A DNA stretch of 64,000 nucleotides from Leptospira johnsonii (GTDB taxonomy: Bacteria > Spirochaetota > Leptospiria > Leptospirales > Leptospiraceae), in the NCBI RefSeq assembly GCF_003112675.1, contig NZ_BFAY01000006.1, positions 62,001-126,000 on the forward strand, written 5' to 3'. Numbering within the stretch: the stretch's first letter is position 1; every line of letters begins with the position of its first letter. The notes under the pieces were generated by a model. That model was not told where the DNA came from and made no database searches. It saw only the letters and a list, made by a program, of their open reading frames with translations. Made by a program: the position numbers and the translations under genes. Positions 35,712 to 44,087 of this stretch are shown here, piece after piece.

Positions 35712-36608
35712 TTATCCTCTAGGATGGAATTTCTTATGAACTTCCTTCAGAGTTTTATTCGCCATATGAGTATAGATCTGTGTGGTGGAAATATCGATAT
35801 GTCCCAATAGTTCCTGAACCGATTTTAGATCTGCGTGGTTTTCCAAAAGATGTGTCGCGAAAGAGTGTCTCAAAGTATGTGGAGTCACTTTTTTCTTGAT
35901 ACTGGTCCTTTTGATATAATGGTTTAGAAGTCTCCAAACCGATTTTCTGTTGATAAAAGATCCTTTTTTGGAAACGAAAAGATAATCACAATTTCTGTTT
36001 TTCAGAATATAAGGTCTGCTCTGTTTCAAGTAACGGTTCAGAATATCCAATGACTTCTCACCGAAAGGAACTAGTCTTTGGCGTCCGCCCTTACCTTCTA
36101 CGGTCAGGGTCATTCCAGACATATCCATGTCGGTCAGTCTCAGATTACATGCTTCCGAGATCCTAAGTCCGGAAGAATACAGAAGTTCGAAAATACATTT
36201 GTCTCTGAGTTCGTAGAGATTATCCTCTTTGATCACAGTGAACAATTCTTCGATCTCTTCTTGAGTCAGATAATCTGGGATGGATCTCATCACTTCCGGA
36301 GTTTCGATCTTCTCCGTCGGATTGGAATCCAGCTTCTTTTCGTCTTTTAGAAATTTATAAAATTGGCGAATTGCAACCACTTCGCGAGCGATCGTCTTTG
36401 CGGAAATTTTACGATTCCTTTCCTCGTTCAAGAAACGAACTATGTCGTTCGCTTGGACTTCCAAGAAGTCCAGATGTTCTTTTTCGAGGAAGTTCTTAAA
36501 CTTGTTCAGATCGTATCCGTACGAGTAAATGGAATTGTCGCTCAGACCCTTCTCAACCGAGAGGTATTCTTGAAAATTTTGGAGTAGATTCTTATGAGAA
36601 GATGTCAC
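35712..36608 (-). CDS. xerD: Tyrosine recombinase XerD
   Basis: XerC/XerD resolve chromosome dimers at dif. From the GTG at 36608 the protein has 298 residues, the usual XerD length. It begins with the SAM-like N-domain helix L-L-Q-N-F-Q-E-Y-L-S-V-E-K-G-L near 7-21. The catalytic set is present: Arg in S-G-L-R-I-S-E near 145-151, H-T-L-R-H-S-F-A-T-H near 240, and the tyrosine in S-T-T-Q-I-Y-T-H near 275. The frame stays open upstream to 36872, but the added 88 residues overlap the divergent gene and lack XerD character; TTG 36656 is another possible start. An RsbW-like gene follows. Confidence 0.9.
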   Translation of the reverse strand: MTSSHKNLLQNFQEYLSVEKGLSDNSIYSYGYDLNKFKNFLEKEHLDFLEVQANDIVRFLNEERNRKISAKTIAREVVAIRQFYKFLKDEKKLDSNPTEKIETPEVMRSIPDYLTQEEIEELFTVIKEDNLYELRDKCIFELLYSSGLRISEACNLRLTDMDMSGMTLTVEGKGGRQRLVPFGEKSLDILNRYLKQSRPYILKNRNCDYLFVSKKGSFINRKSVWRLLNHYIKRTSIKKKVTPHTLRHSFATHLLENHADLKSVQELLGHIDISTTQIYTHMANKTLKEVHKKFHPRG

Positions 36609-36780
36609 TTTCTTAGTCCCGCTTCCGATTATTACAGTACTAAATCCTTCGGACAAATTCTCCCTCGAGATTGAAACTTTTTTAAGATTGCGGCGCGAGG
36701 TGGCCCGTAAATTGTACAAATTCGACGGGCCGACATAACAAAAAACCGCCCTTTTCTTATCCCCTAAGGGAAAAAAAACT

Positions 36781-37329
36781 ATGGAAATGAGACAGAAGTT
36801 CCGATACGCCATAATTTTGCTTATGTCCCAAATTGCTTTGAATTGCGATTCCTCGGGGGAGTTAGCGAGCAAGGCTAGAGAAAAAGAAGCTCAAGGTAAC
36901 ACTGCAGAGGCTTTGTATTATTACGATTTAGCACTTAGAGAAAATCCTGAAAATTTTACGGCGAATAAAAATTTAGGAATTCTTTTAGCGGAAAGCGGAG
37001 AAGCACCCGGATCGGCTGCTTTGTATCTAGAAAAAGCTCTCAAAAAGGATCCTAAAAATCCGGAGATACTTCTTTATCTGTTGGAAATTTATTTATTAGC
37101 AGGGTCCAAAGACGAAACTGAAACCATTTTGAGAGGATTTTCGGAAAGTTGGGACAAAGACAGAGAGAGTTTGGCCAGGTTCCTAAGTTCCTGCATCTTA
37201 GATTCCAAGAAGAATGTTTCGGAAAGGAAACGGTTTATAGAAAATCGGATCCCTGAATCCAATCCCGCTTCCAAAAGACTCTTTGCGGTTTGCGAGAAAA
37301 AACTCTACGAGGAAACTTCGGGTAAATGA
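36781..37329 (+). CDS. TPR lipoprotein
   Basis: The 182-residue protein has a spirochaete-type lipoprotein signal ending S-Q-I-A-L-N-C near residue 22. Two or three tetratricopeptide repeats follow (about 27-115), with A-L-Y-Y-Y-D-L-A-L-R-E-N-P-E-N and A-A-L-Y-L-E-K-A-L-K-K-D-P-K-N. It would sit on a membrane surface as an interaction scaffold. Its stop overlaps the start of the SGNH gene by four bases. Confidence 0.75.
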   Translation: MEMRQKFRYAIILLMSQIALNCDSSGELASKAREKEAQGNTAEALYYYDLALRENPENFTANKNLGILLAESGEAPGSAALYLEKALKKDPKNPEILLYLLEIYLLAGSKDETETILRGFSESWDKDRESLARFLSSCILDSKKNVSERKRFIENRIPESNPASKRLFAVCEKKLYEETSGK

Positions 37330-38369
37330 GAGAAACTGCCCATTCTAGAAAAATTCGTTTTCAGTTTTTATTATATTCTATTTTTATTTTTTTATCCTTA
37401 GAAGTTCTACTTCGACTTCCTTATTTCCCTTCCGTTCAATTCAGATTGGAAGATAAAAAACTACATTGCCTACAAACTCCGAAAAACCTGTTTTCCATTC
37501 CTTGGATGAGACTTTGCCCGAACCAAAGTTTAGAACTTTATCATCCGGAGAAAAATATTCGCTATCGTGTTTCTACGGATTCGAGAGGAGAAAGACTCAC
37601 TTCTTCTAATGAAACCCGCAGTTGGAGCTCCTACAGGATAGATACTCCGGAAGTTTGGATTTTGGGAGACTCTGTGGCTTTGGGATATCTGGTTTCCGAC
37701 CAACAAACCCTTCCTTGGGCTGTCCATTCGATTTTCCAAGAAAGGAAAGGTCAGTTAGGTGTCAGGAATTTGGGAGTGGATGCACTCGGAAGTTTCGGCA
37801 TCCAGGAAAGACTATCCGAAGTTTTAGAAAATTCGTCCCCTCCTCTTGTTGCCTACTGGATCTATCATATTTCGGATTTTACCGATTCTTATAGAGAATT
37901 AGAATTACAGAATTCTCTAAAGAAGAGAATATTCGTCCGAGTTTCTTATCTTCTTTCTAAATACAGTGCAGTATTCAACACATTCAAAATTATTTATGAA
38001 AAGTACAAGCCCGAGTCTAGGGATAATTTAGTGATCCCTTCCAGCGGAGCTGTTTTAGGTCCGGATCATCCTCATAGAAAAGCGGCCGTTTCTTTGTTTG
38101 AATTTGTAAAAGAGAAGAAGATCCCACTTGTTCTGGTATTTCTTCCAGAACCGAACGAAAAATACGAGCCTGTAGTAGATTCCGCCTTAGTGAAGGAAGT
38201 CAGACAAATCGCAATCGATTCCAGAATTCCGGTGTTGGATCTCCAACAGCCAATCTATGATTTATGGAAAAAGAATGATAAAGAGATTTTTATTCCAAAA
38301 GACGGACATCCAAATCCTGCACTCTATCATTTTATCGCGGAAGAATTAGCAAAATCTACGCGGCAGTGA
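37326..38369 (+). CDS. SGNH/GDSL-type hydrolase-like membrane protein
   Basis: The 347-residue protein has an N-terminal membrane helix (about 12-28) and an SGNH-like domain. The nucleophile block is W-I-L-G-D-S-V-A-L-G-Y near 112-122 and the C-terminal block is K-D-G-H-P-N-P near 331. Proteins of this type add or remove acyl groups on surface sugars. A second SGNH gene and an MBOAT acyltransferase gene lie just across the next spacer on the opposite strand, which supports a polysaccharide-acylation role by inference. Confidence 0.72.
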   Translation: MRETAHSRKIRFQFLLYSIFIFLSLEVLLRLPYFPSVQFRLEDKKLHCLQTPKNLFSIPWMRLCPNQSLELYHPEKNIRYRVSTDSRGERLTSSNETRSWSSYRIDTPEVWILGDSVALGYLVSDQQTLPWAVHSIFQERKGQLGVRNLGVDALGSFGIQERLSEVLENSSPPLVAYWIYHISDFTDSYRELELQNSLKKRIFVRVSYLLSKYSAVFNTFKIIYEKYKPESRDNLVIPSSGAVLGPDHPHRKAAVSLFEFVKEKKIPLVLVFLPEPNEKYEPVVDSALVKEVRQIAIDSRIPVLDLQQPIYDLWKKNDKEIFIPKDGHPNPALYHFIAEELAKSTRQ

Positions 38370-38464
38370 TGCGTAGACCTTTAGTCCGAGTGAAGCTCGG
38401 ATGAGCGTGAATGCGCGAAGTCGAAGCAGCACGACCCGAGCAAAGCGAGGGAGCCGCCCAAATC
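38370..38464. repeat. GC-rich intergenic block with hairpin between convergent genes
   Basis: This 95-base spacer is rich in G+C and in GAGC/GCGAAG-type words. It contains TCCGAG (38386-38391) paired with CTCGGA (38397-38402), loop TGAAG. It may serve as a shared terminator region, although no T-tract is present. It resembles the GC-rich half of the 12381-12714 spacer in word content. Confidence 0.45.
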
Positions 38465-39895
38465 CTAAAATTGGAAATACAAGAAAGGCGCGCTTACAGT
38501 CACACTATATAAGATAAAACAGATAGAGATCAGTATGCCGGAAATCCCATAGACCCAGATACGATTCTCGAAAAGTTTTTTTGCCCAAGGAGTTTCTTTT
38601 TCCATCAGATAATCTCCGAACATTAGGATGAATACAGTGGCAAGAACGGATAACGGTACGGATAAGAAATCACCTTCGGCTCCAGAGAACATTCTGCTTA
38701 CCATGGCCCAACCTACTTGGACACTGTTACCGATCCCTTCGACAGGTCTTGCTCGGAAGAAATACATGGAAATCCCGAAGATGGTGAATGGATACGCTAC
38801 TTTGATAGTGCTTGGGATCTTGTCCCAATAGTTTTTGATCCTTTCGAAAGAGAATGCGAATCTTTCGATCACCATTAAACTTGCGTGTACGAATCCCCAG
38901 ACAACAAAATTCCAATCGGCTCCATGCCATATCCCGCTCACAAATGTTGTGAGAAATAAGTTTATATAAGTTCTGGAAATACCTTTTTTGTTTCCGCCTA
39001 AGAAGATATATACGTATTCTTTCAACCAAGAACTGAATGAAATATGCCAACGTCTCCAGAACTCGGAAACTGTTTGAGAAAGGAACGGCTGTCTAAAGTT
39101 GATTGGGATATGGAATCCCATGATCCTTCCGGTTCCGATAGCTACATCCGAATATCCGGAAAAGTCGCAGTACATTTGTATGATGTATAAGGAACCTGTG
39201 ACCGCTAAAGAAAACCAACCGTAATGGAGAGGATCCGCAAATACCGGATCGATAACTGCCGCGATAGGATCTGCTACGAATGTTTTTTTGAAAAGTCCCC
39301 AGGCAAGTTGTCTGATCCCCGGAAGTAAATTTTCTTTTTTGAATGTATATGTGTCCAGAAATTGATGGAGCATATCCTGGGCGCGGATGATAGGTCCAGC
39401 CACCAATTGTGGAAAGAAACTTAAGAATAATCCGAATTGGAATAAGCTCTCCGCTCGTTTTACTTTTTTATGATATACATCCACCGCGTAAGCGATCGCC
39501 TGCAATGTAAAAAAGGAAATCCCCATAGGCAACAGGATACCGGATGGATACGCATAGTAAGGCTCACAAGGCACAAGCCCTAGGATCGTATTCCAAACCG
39601 TAAAAGAAAAATCCAGATACTTAAAGAAGTAAAGAAGCGAGAGGTTTCCCCAGATGGCTATATTCAGGAAAAATAATTTTCCGAATCTGGACTCAGACTT
39701 ATCCATCCAGAGCGTGCAAAAATATGTGATCGCAATGGAGTAGATCAGTAATAAGATGAACGGAACGCGAAAAACCGCATAAAAATATAAACTTGTGACT
39801 AATAACCAAAGTTTTTGGAATCTGGAAGGTACCAGAAAATAAACTAAGATGACTACGGGCGCAAAAATTAAATAATGAAGGGAATTAAAGAGCAA
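38465..39895 (-). CDS. MBOAT-family O-acyltransferase (AlgI-like)
   Basis: The 476-residue polytopic protein matches the AlgI-type MBOAT family that passes acyl groups across the membrane to extracytoplasmic sugars. It begins M-L-F-N-S-L-H-Y-L-I-F-A-P, and holds W-R-R-W-H-I-S-F-S-S-W-L near 280 and the conserved histidine block W-H-G-A-D-W-N-F-V-V-W-G near 318. It overlaps the upstream SGNH gene by 11 bases; such pairs modify polysaccharides such as alginate or O-antigen in other bacteria. The acceptor in this organism is unknown. Confidence 0.88.
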   Translation of the reverse strand: MLFNSLHYLIFAPVVILVYFLVPSRFQKLWLLVTSLYFYAVFRVPFILLLIYSIAITYFCTLWMDKSESRFGKLFFLNIAIWGNLSLLYFFKYLDFSFTVWNTILGLVPCEPYYAYPSGILLPMGISFFTLQAIAYAVDVYHKKVKRAESLFQFGLFLSFFPQLVAGPIIRAQDMLHQFLDTYTFKKENLLPGIRQLAWGLFKKTFVADPIAAVIDPVFADPLHYGWFSLAVTGSLYIIQMYCDFSGYSDVAIGTGRIMGFHIPINFRQPFLSQTVSEFWRRWHISFSSWLKEYVYIFLGGNKKGISRTYINLFLTTFVSGIWHGADWNFVVWGFVHASLMVIERFAFSFERIKNYWDKIPSTIKVAYPFTIFGISMYFFRARPVEGIGNSVQVGWAMVSRMFSGAEGDFLSVPLSVLATVFILMFGDYLMEKETPWAKKLFENRIWVYGISGILISICFILYSVTVSAPFLYFQF

Positions 39896-41195
39896 GATCT
39901 GTCTCCTTCAATTTGGCTTTGAGAGAATCCGCCGCCCAAATATTTCCTCTTTTAGTAAAATGCCCGTCTTCCGGAATATAATGATCTAAGATCCCAAATT
40001 TTTTACCGTTTTGATCAAAACCACACATGGAAGCGGTTTCTTTTTTGAAACGTAAAACTTTCACTCCGCGCTTTTCGAAGAATGCCGATGCGCGAGTCGC
40101 ATAATTTTCTAAAGGATGGTATTTTCCATTATTATAACAATAGATCTCTTCTATTTGGATAGGAAGAATGACCGGAACCAGTTTGAATCCTCTTTCCTTG
40201 GCAAGATCTATCATCTTTTGATAATATTCTTGTGTAAGCTCCGGCAAGGAAGGAAGAGTTTCTAAAGAAGGGGCTGAATCCGTGCATGTCACATGAGAAG
40301 GGATTGGTTCAGGACACATTGCCCCGAATACTGCAGAAGTTGGTGTGATATCCGAATCACAGTTCGATCTTTTCACAGTTCGAAAAAAGGAAGATTCAAA
40401 ATAAGAAACTACATTTCCGGAAGGCTTTTTAGGTCCGGTGGAAACTTCGTCCCCGTCCAAAAGTCTGCATCTATAAAATCCTGCGGAATCCAGCTCTTTA
40501 CATACTGAAAGTTTGGTGACCGCAAATGTGACTTGGATCTGCTCGTAGGCGAGTTTGAGTGCTTGGAGTGTATAAGAAATTCTTGTTAAAATAAATTGTA
40601 ATTTAAAATTTCTGGCATAATTCGAATCTTTTTCTCTGATTGCGTCCGTTTGGTCGTCAGGCAATATTCCTTTTTTTGCAAGCACTTCCGGCATATCGAA
40701 ATCGTTAGGAGAAATAAAGAATAGAACTTCTTTTACGTTATCCAGTTTGGATGAAATATCTTTGAGTCTATAATAAGAACCTCTGGATCCGTAAGCGTCG
40801 ACTCCTAGATTCAAAGCTTGTCTTGCTTCTCCCTTTAATTCTATCCCGTCCAAGAGTTGGCAGAATGTGTCCGAGTCGCCTACTCCGAATCCCATCACCA
40901 AACTATCTCCCAAGCAGAGAAGTTTCGGTTTTCCAGGGATAGGTTCTTCCTTTCCTCGGAGGCCGAGTGAATTGATACTGAACTGACCTTCCCATTTTCC
41001 AGCAAAATGACTGACATATTTGGATTGGCCAGGCTCCAAGGCCACGTAGTAATCCGGATGAAAACTATGGATAAGTTTGAGATCTCTATAATATTGGAGA
41101 GAAGGACTGCGTAATAGAACCAAACCGGCTTCGGTTCCGAGGAAGATCAGTATCAAAAAAACTAGGCCGAAAAACGATTTTTTGGCGAAATCCAT
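39885..41195 (-). CDS. SGNH/GDSL-type protein paired with MBOAT
   Basis: The 436-residue protein has an N-terminal membrane helix (about 8-27). An extracytoplasmic SGNH-like domain carries L-C-L-G-D-S-L-V-M-G-F-G near 92-103 and P-E-D-G-H-F-T near 415. A middle region (about 235-300) is rich in cysteines and looks like an insertion. It overlaps the MBOAT start by 11 bases. It probably acts with the MBOAT protein as the periplasmic transferase or esterase. Confidence 0.78.
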   Translation of the reverse strand: MDFAKKSFFGLVFLILIFLGTEAGLVLLRSPSLQYYRDLKLIHSFHPDYYVALEPGQSKYVSHFAGKWEGQFSINSLGLRGKEEPIPGKPKLLCLGDSLVMGFGVGDSDTFCQLLDGIELKGEARQALNLGVDAYGSRGSYYRLKDISSKLDNVKEVLFFISPNDFDMPEVLAKKGILPDDQTDAIREKDSNYARNFKLQFILTRISYTLQALKLAYEQIQVTFAVTKLSVCKELDSAGFYRCRLLDGDEVSTGPKKPSGNVVSYFESSFFRTVKRSNCDSDITPTSAVFGAMCPEPIPSHVTCTDSAPSLETLPSLPELTQEYYQKMIDLAKERGFKLVPVILPIQIEEIYCYNNGKYHPLENYATRASAFFEKRGVKVLRFKKETASMCGFDQNGKKFGILDHYIPEDGHFTKRGNIWAADSLKAKLKETDLAL

Positions 41196-41258
41196 GAATA
41201 CTGGATAGCATTTGGATTCCTACCCGGATGACAAGACAATTCATCTAGGAAAGGGACT

Positions 41259-41272
41259 GTAGGAATTCCGAC
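41259..41272. repeat. Dispersed intergenic palindrome, copy 2
   Basis: GTAGGAATTCCGAC has a perfect GGAATTCC centre and matching outer GT/AC bases. It lies in the spacer between two divergent genes, upstream of the trxB promoter, and matches the pattern GTnGGAATTCCnAC seen at 12439 and 63123. Confidence 0.5.
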
Positions 41273-41299
41273 TCTTTCTTTTGGAAAAAAAAGATCTAC

Positions 41300-41328
41300 T
41301 TTACAATTCTCCAGTCTAAAAATAAAAT
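41300..41328 (+). promoter_or_regulatory. trxB promoter (-35 TTTACA, -10 TAAAAT)
   Basis: TTTACA at 41300-41305 and TAAAAT at 41323-41328 are separated by 17 bases; each differs from the sigma-70 consensus at one position. Transcription should start near 41335, inside the palindrome described at 41331-41349, giving a leader of about 30 bases with AGAGGA before the ATG at 41366. Confidence 0.65.
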
Positions 41329-41330
41329 CA

Positions 41331-41349
41331 ATTTAGAATCATTCTAAAT
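41331..41349. promoter_or_regulatory. Fur/PerR-type operator over the trxB start site
   Basis: ATTTAGAATCATTCTAAAT is a perfect 19-bp palindrome centred on C41340. Its core TTAGAATCATTCTAA (41333-41347) matches the Bacillus PerR box TTATAATNATTATAA at all but two positions and has the 7-1-7 geometry of Fur-family sites. It covers the predicted transcription start of trxB, so a bound repressor would block transcription. Which Fur-family protein binds is not shown. Confidence 0.6.
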
Positions 41350-41365
41350 CATTAGAGGAAATGAG

Positions 41366-42313
41366 ATGCCCCATAAAGTAGTCATCATTGGATCCGGTCC
41401 TGCGGGTCATACGGCAGCGATTTACGCAGCCAGAGCGAATTTGAATCCTGTTATGTACGAAGGGTTTATGGCGGGGGGGATCGCCGCAGGCGGCCAGCTC
41501 ACCACCACCACTGAGGTGGAAAATTTTCCAGGATTTCCGGAAGGTATAGACGGAACCCAACTCACGAATTTGTTCCGCGCTCAATCCGAAAAATACGGTA
41601 CTAAAATTATCACCCAAACCATCACAAAAGTGGACTTCTCCAAGAGACCTTTCCGTATTTGGTCCGACGATGAATTGATAGAAGCGGAGACTGTGATTAT
41701 CGCAACAGGCGCTACTGCAAAAAGAATGTTCATCCCAGGCGAAGACTCATATTGGCAAAAAGGAATTTCAGCCTGTGCAGTTTGCGACGGAGCACTTCCG
41801 ATTTACAGAAACAAGGAATTGGCAGTTGTAGGCGGAGGAGATTCTGCAGTGGAAGAAGCAGCTCACCTGACTAAGTTCGCATCCAAAGTATATTTGATCC
41901 ACAGAAGAGATTCTTTAAGAGCTTCTAAGATCATGCAGAAAAGAGCCACCACTCATCCTAAAATAGAAATTATCTGGAACACTGCTGTAGAAGGCGCACA
42001 AGGAAATGGAAACCAACTCACTTCCCTTTCTGTGAAAGAATTAACTACAGGAAAAACGAAAGAACTTCCTGTGGGCGGTCTCTTCTATGCGATCGGCCAT
42101 AAACCGAATACTGAAATTTTCGAAGGTCAATTGGATCTGGATGAAACAGGTTATATCAAAACCGTTCCCGGCACAACTCGCACAAGTGTAGAAGGTGTAT
42201 TTGCTGCAGGAGATGTTCAGGACAAAACATATCGCCAAGCGATAACCGCCGCGGGCTCAGGATGTATGGCAGCTCTAGAAGCGGAGAGATGGTTAGAAGC
42301 TCAGGGAGAGTAG
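41366..42313 (+). CDS. trxB: Thioredoxin reductase
   Basis: TrxB uses NADPH and FAD to reduce thioredoxin. The 315 residues have the FAD-binding G-S-G-P-A-G-H-T-A near 9-17 and the redox-active C-A-V-C-D-G near 138-143. The NADPH-binding [10 protein letters not shown] is near 157-166 and the C-terminal G-V-F-A-A-G-D-V near 280. Length and motif order are typical of the low-molecular-weight bacterial enzyme. It has its own promoter with a Fur/PerR-like operator, which would link it to oxidative stress. Confidence 0.96.
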   Translation: MPHKVVIIGSGPAGHTAAIYAARANLNPVMYEGFMAGGIAAGGQLTTTTEVENFPGFPEGIDGTQLTNLFRAQSEKYGTKIITQTITKVDFSKRPFRIWSDDELIEAETVIIATGATAKRMFIPGEDSYWQKGISACAVCDGALPIYRNKELAVVGGGDSAVEEAAHLTKFASKVYLIHRRDSLRASKIMQKRATTHPKIEIIWNTAVEGAQGNGNQLTSLSVKELTTGKTKELPVGGLFYAIGHKPNTEIFEGQLDLDETGYIKTVPGTTRTSVEGVFAAGDVQDKTYRQAITAAGSGCMAALEAERWLEAQGE

Positions 42314-42332
42314 AAATACAGCGCCTATAGTA

Positions 42333-43055
42333 TTATGGGCGCTCTATCATCTGACCTCTTTTCTGAAGAGTATCATAAATATATAATGTAGGAAGGTTCG
42401 GTTTCTTTTTGTTGGGACTGGACTCTTCTTCCCTTTTTACGATCATTACGAGTTTGTTTTCAGGAGTGTCCGGTAGGATCTTTTCCAGATAGAATTTTTT
42501 GGGAAGAATGGGAAGTAGTTCGTCGGAGTTCGGATCGTATACAAAAACTTTCTTAGAATCCTTTTGGTTCAGATAACCGTCTTTATTCGTATCCTCAGGC
42601 ATCCCAACGATCACGAATTTTTTTCCAGTTTTTAAACCGGAGAATACATCCTCAGAAACCTCTTGTGTTTCAGAATCGGCACTCGGCTTTTCAGGTTCTG
42701 CCCCGTAAAAATAGTCCCAGATATATACACTTTTATTGAATACCTTACGGTTCCTTCCAGTTTGTAAGTCTACGAAGACAAGGTTTTGTGCATGATTTAA
42801 GGTTTTACGCGGACCGAAGTTTTCTCTGTCCCTATTGAGGCCTAACGGGTAGTATAAAAATTTTCCCCAAACTACGGAAGAATGTTCTACCAGATCGTCG
42901 TCCGGTTCTACATAAACCGTTTGGATGCTGTTAGACGGATGTTTTGCGAGCTCTATCCCTCGGTCGTATACGAACCAACTTTTTAAGAGGGTAAATACGA
43001 TCAGGATGACGATGATCCCGATCACAAAATATACGGAGAGACGCAGCTTTTCCAT
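42333..43055 (-). CDS. Single-pass membrane protein of unknown function
   Basis: The 240-residue protein has an N-terminal membrane helix (about 8-27) and an extracytoplasmic region with strand-like repeats. One segment, P-E-D-T-N-K-D-G-Y-L-N-Q-K-D near 175-188, reads like an EF-hand or dockerin-type calcium loop (D-x-N-x-D-G). No family was recognised. It lies 31 bases downstream of the CBM48-repeat gene and is convergent with trxB. Confidence 0.6.
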   Translation of the reverse strand: MEKLRLSVYFVIGIIVILIVFTLLKSWFVYDRGIELAKHPSNSIQTVYVEPDDDLVEHSSVVWGKFLYYPLGLNRDRENFGPRKTLNHAQNLVFVDLQTGRNRKVFNKSVYIWDYFYGAEPEKPSADSETQEVSEDVFSGLKTGKKFVIVGMPEDTNKDGYLNQKDSKKVFVYDPNSDELLPILPKKFYLEKILPDTPENKLVMIVKREEESSPNKKKPNLPTLYIYDTLQKRGQMIERP

Positions 43056-43086
43056 AGAACGGATCTAAACAATCCGTTCTTATGCC

Positions 43087-43965
43087 TTAGGGGTCAATCT
43101 TCTTTCTTTCCAAAACTCCGGTTCTGGTAGGAACTACTAATGCAGAGGAGATCTCTCCAGTGTCTTCTCTTAACACCGTAAGAGGATTATAAGTATCCAC
43201 TACGATCTTTCCATCTACCAGGAAATTGTATTGGTATTCGCCCGGTTTCAATTTCTTTACTACTTTAAAGGTTCCGTTCCTTTCTTTGATCAAGAAGTCC
43301 GATTCTGGATCCCAATGATTAAAATCTCCGATCAGACTTACTGATTCTGCTTGTGGTTGGTAAATTCTGAATTCTACAGTTCTAAATTCTCTTTCTTCGT
43401 AAGGAGAATCTTCTAAGACCCTGGTGCTTGTTTGTTTATTAGGTCCGCCTTCTCTGAATGCGATCCTGGATATTAGAGAACCTTCTCCATCTTCTACGGT
43501 ATCCGGATTTTCTGGATCGTGTGTGAAGATCCCATCCACTTTAAACTTGTATTCATAGGCAGGTTTCGGTTCGTAAAGTTGGTCTCCGTGAATGTCCACC
43601 ACTCCGTAAAAAATTCCCTTATCGTTTTTCTGTAAGGAAACACATTGCCAATGACTGAATTCTCCGCACACGCTTACCTCGTCGTTTGCAAGACCTTCAT
43701 AACTGAATAAAACCCCACGGTTCAATAGTTTCCCGGTCTTTAAAGCGGAGAAAGTATCCACAAATCGGATAAACCTAGGAGGGACAGCCTTTCTCAAATT
43801 TTCCAATTGCCAGAAATAATAAATTTTTTCCTCAGGAAGGGCTTCTTCTCCTTCCTCATAATCCACGGACCGGAAGGCTCCGATCCAATCTTCCGCCTCC
43901 TCCGCAGCTAGGGCGAAGGTCAATATTAAGGTAAGTAAGGCAACCGCCTTGGCTTTATGCACCAT
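43087..43965 (-). CDS. Secreted protein with two glycogen-binding-like (CBM48) domains
   Basis: The 292-residue protein has a signal peptide (about 1-21). Two beta-sandwich modules of the AMPK/isoamylase N-domain type follow. The first, about 85-180, has V-S-V-C-G-E-F-S-H-W and Y-E-Y-K-F-K-V-D-G; the second, about 197-285, has V-S-L-I-G-D-F-N-H-W-D and Y-Q-Y-N-F-L-V-D-G-K. No catalytic domain is attached. It may bind a polysaccharide or protein in the periplasm. It is divergent from the giant TPR gene. Confidence 0.78.
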   Translation of the reverse strand: MVHKAKAVALLTLILTFALAAEEAEDWIGAFRSVDYEEGEEALPEEKIYYFWQLENLRKAVPPRFIRFVDTFSALKTGKLLNRGVLFSYEGLANDEVSVCGEFSHWQCVSLQKNDKGIFYGVVDIHGDQLYEPKPAYEYKFKVDGIFTHDPENPDTVEDGEGSLISRIAFREGGPNKQTSTRVLEDSPYEEREFRTVEFRIYQPQAESVSLIGDFNHWDPESDFLIKERNGTFKVVKKLKPGEYQYNFLVDGKIVVDTYNPLTVLREDTGEISSALVVPTRTGVLERKKIDP

Positions 43966-44087
43966 AAACCGATTGTCGTAGGATTTCCCGGAAACCCTAA
44001 GCGTATTTCCGGGGCTTGTCCTAGATCCGACATAAGGAAAAAATCTTTGCTCTTTCTGAGACCAGCCGATACTATTGGAAGGACTTT

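Noticed and set aside
35712..36872. Tyrosine recombinase as a sign of a mobile element
   Set aside because: Length and motifs are those of housekeeping XerD; there are no att-like repeats, tRNA gene or phage genes nearby.
36609..36872. Extra 88 N-terminal residues of the xerD frame
   Set aside because: They overlap the divergent lipoprotein gene, do not resemble XerD and include the likely promoter region.
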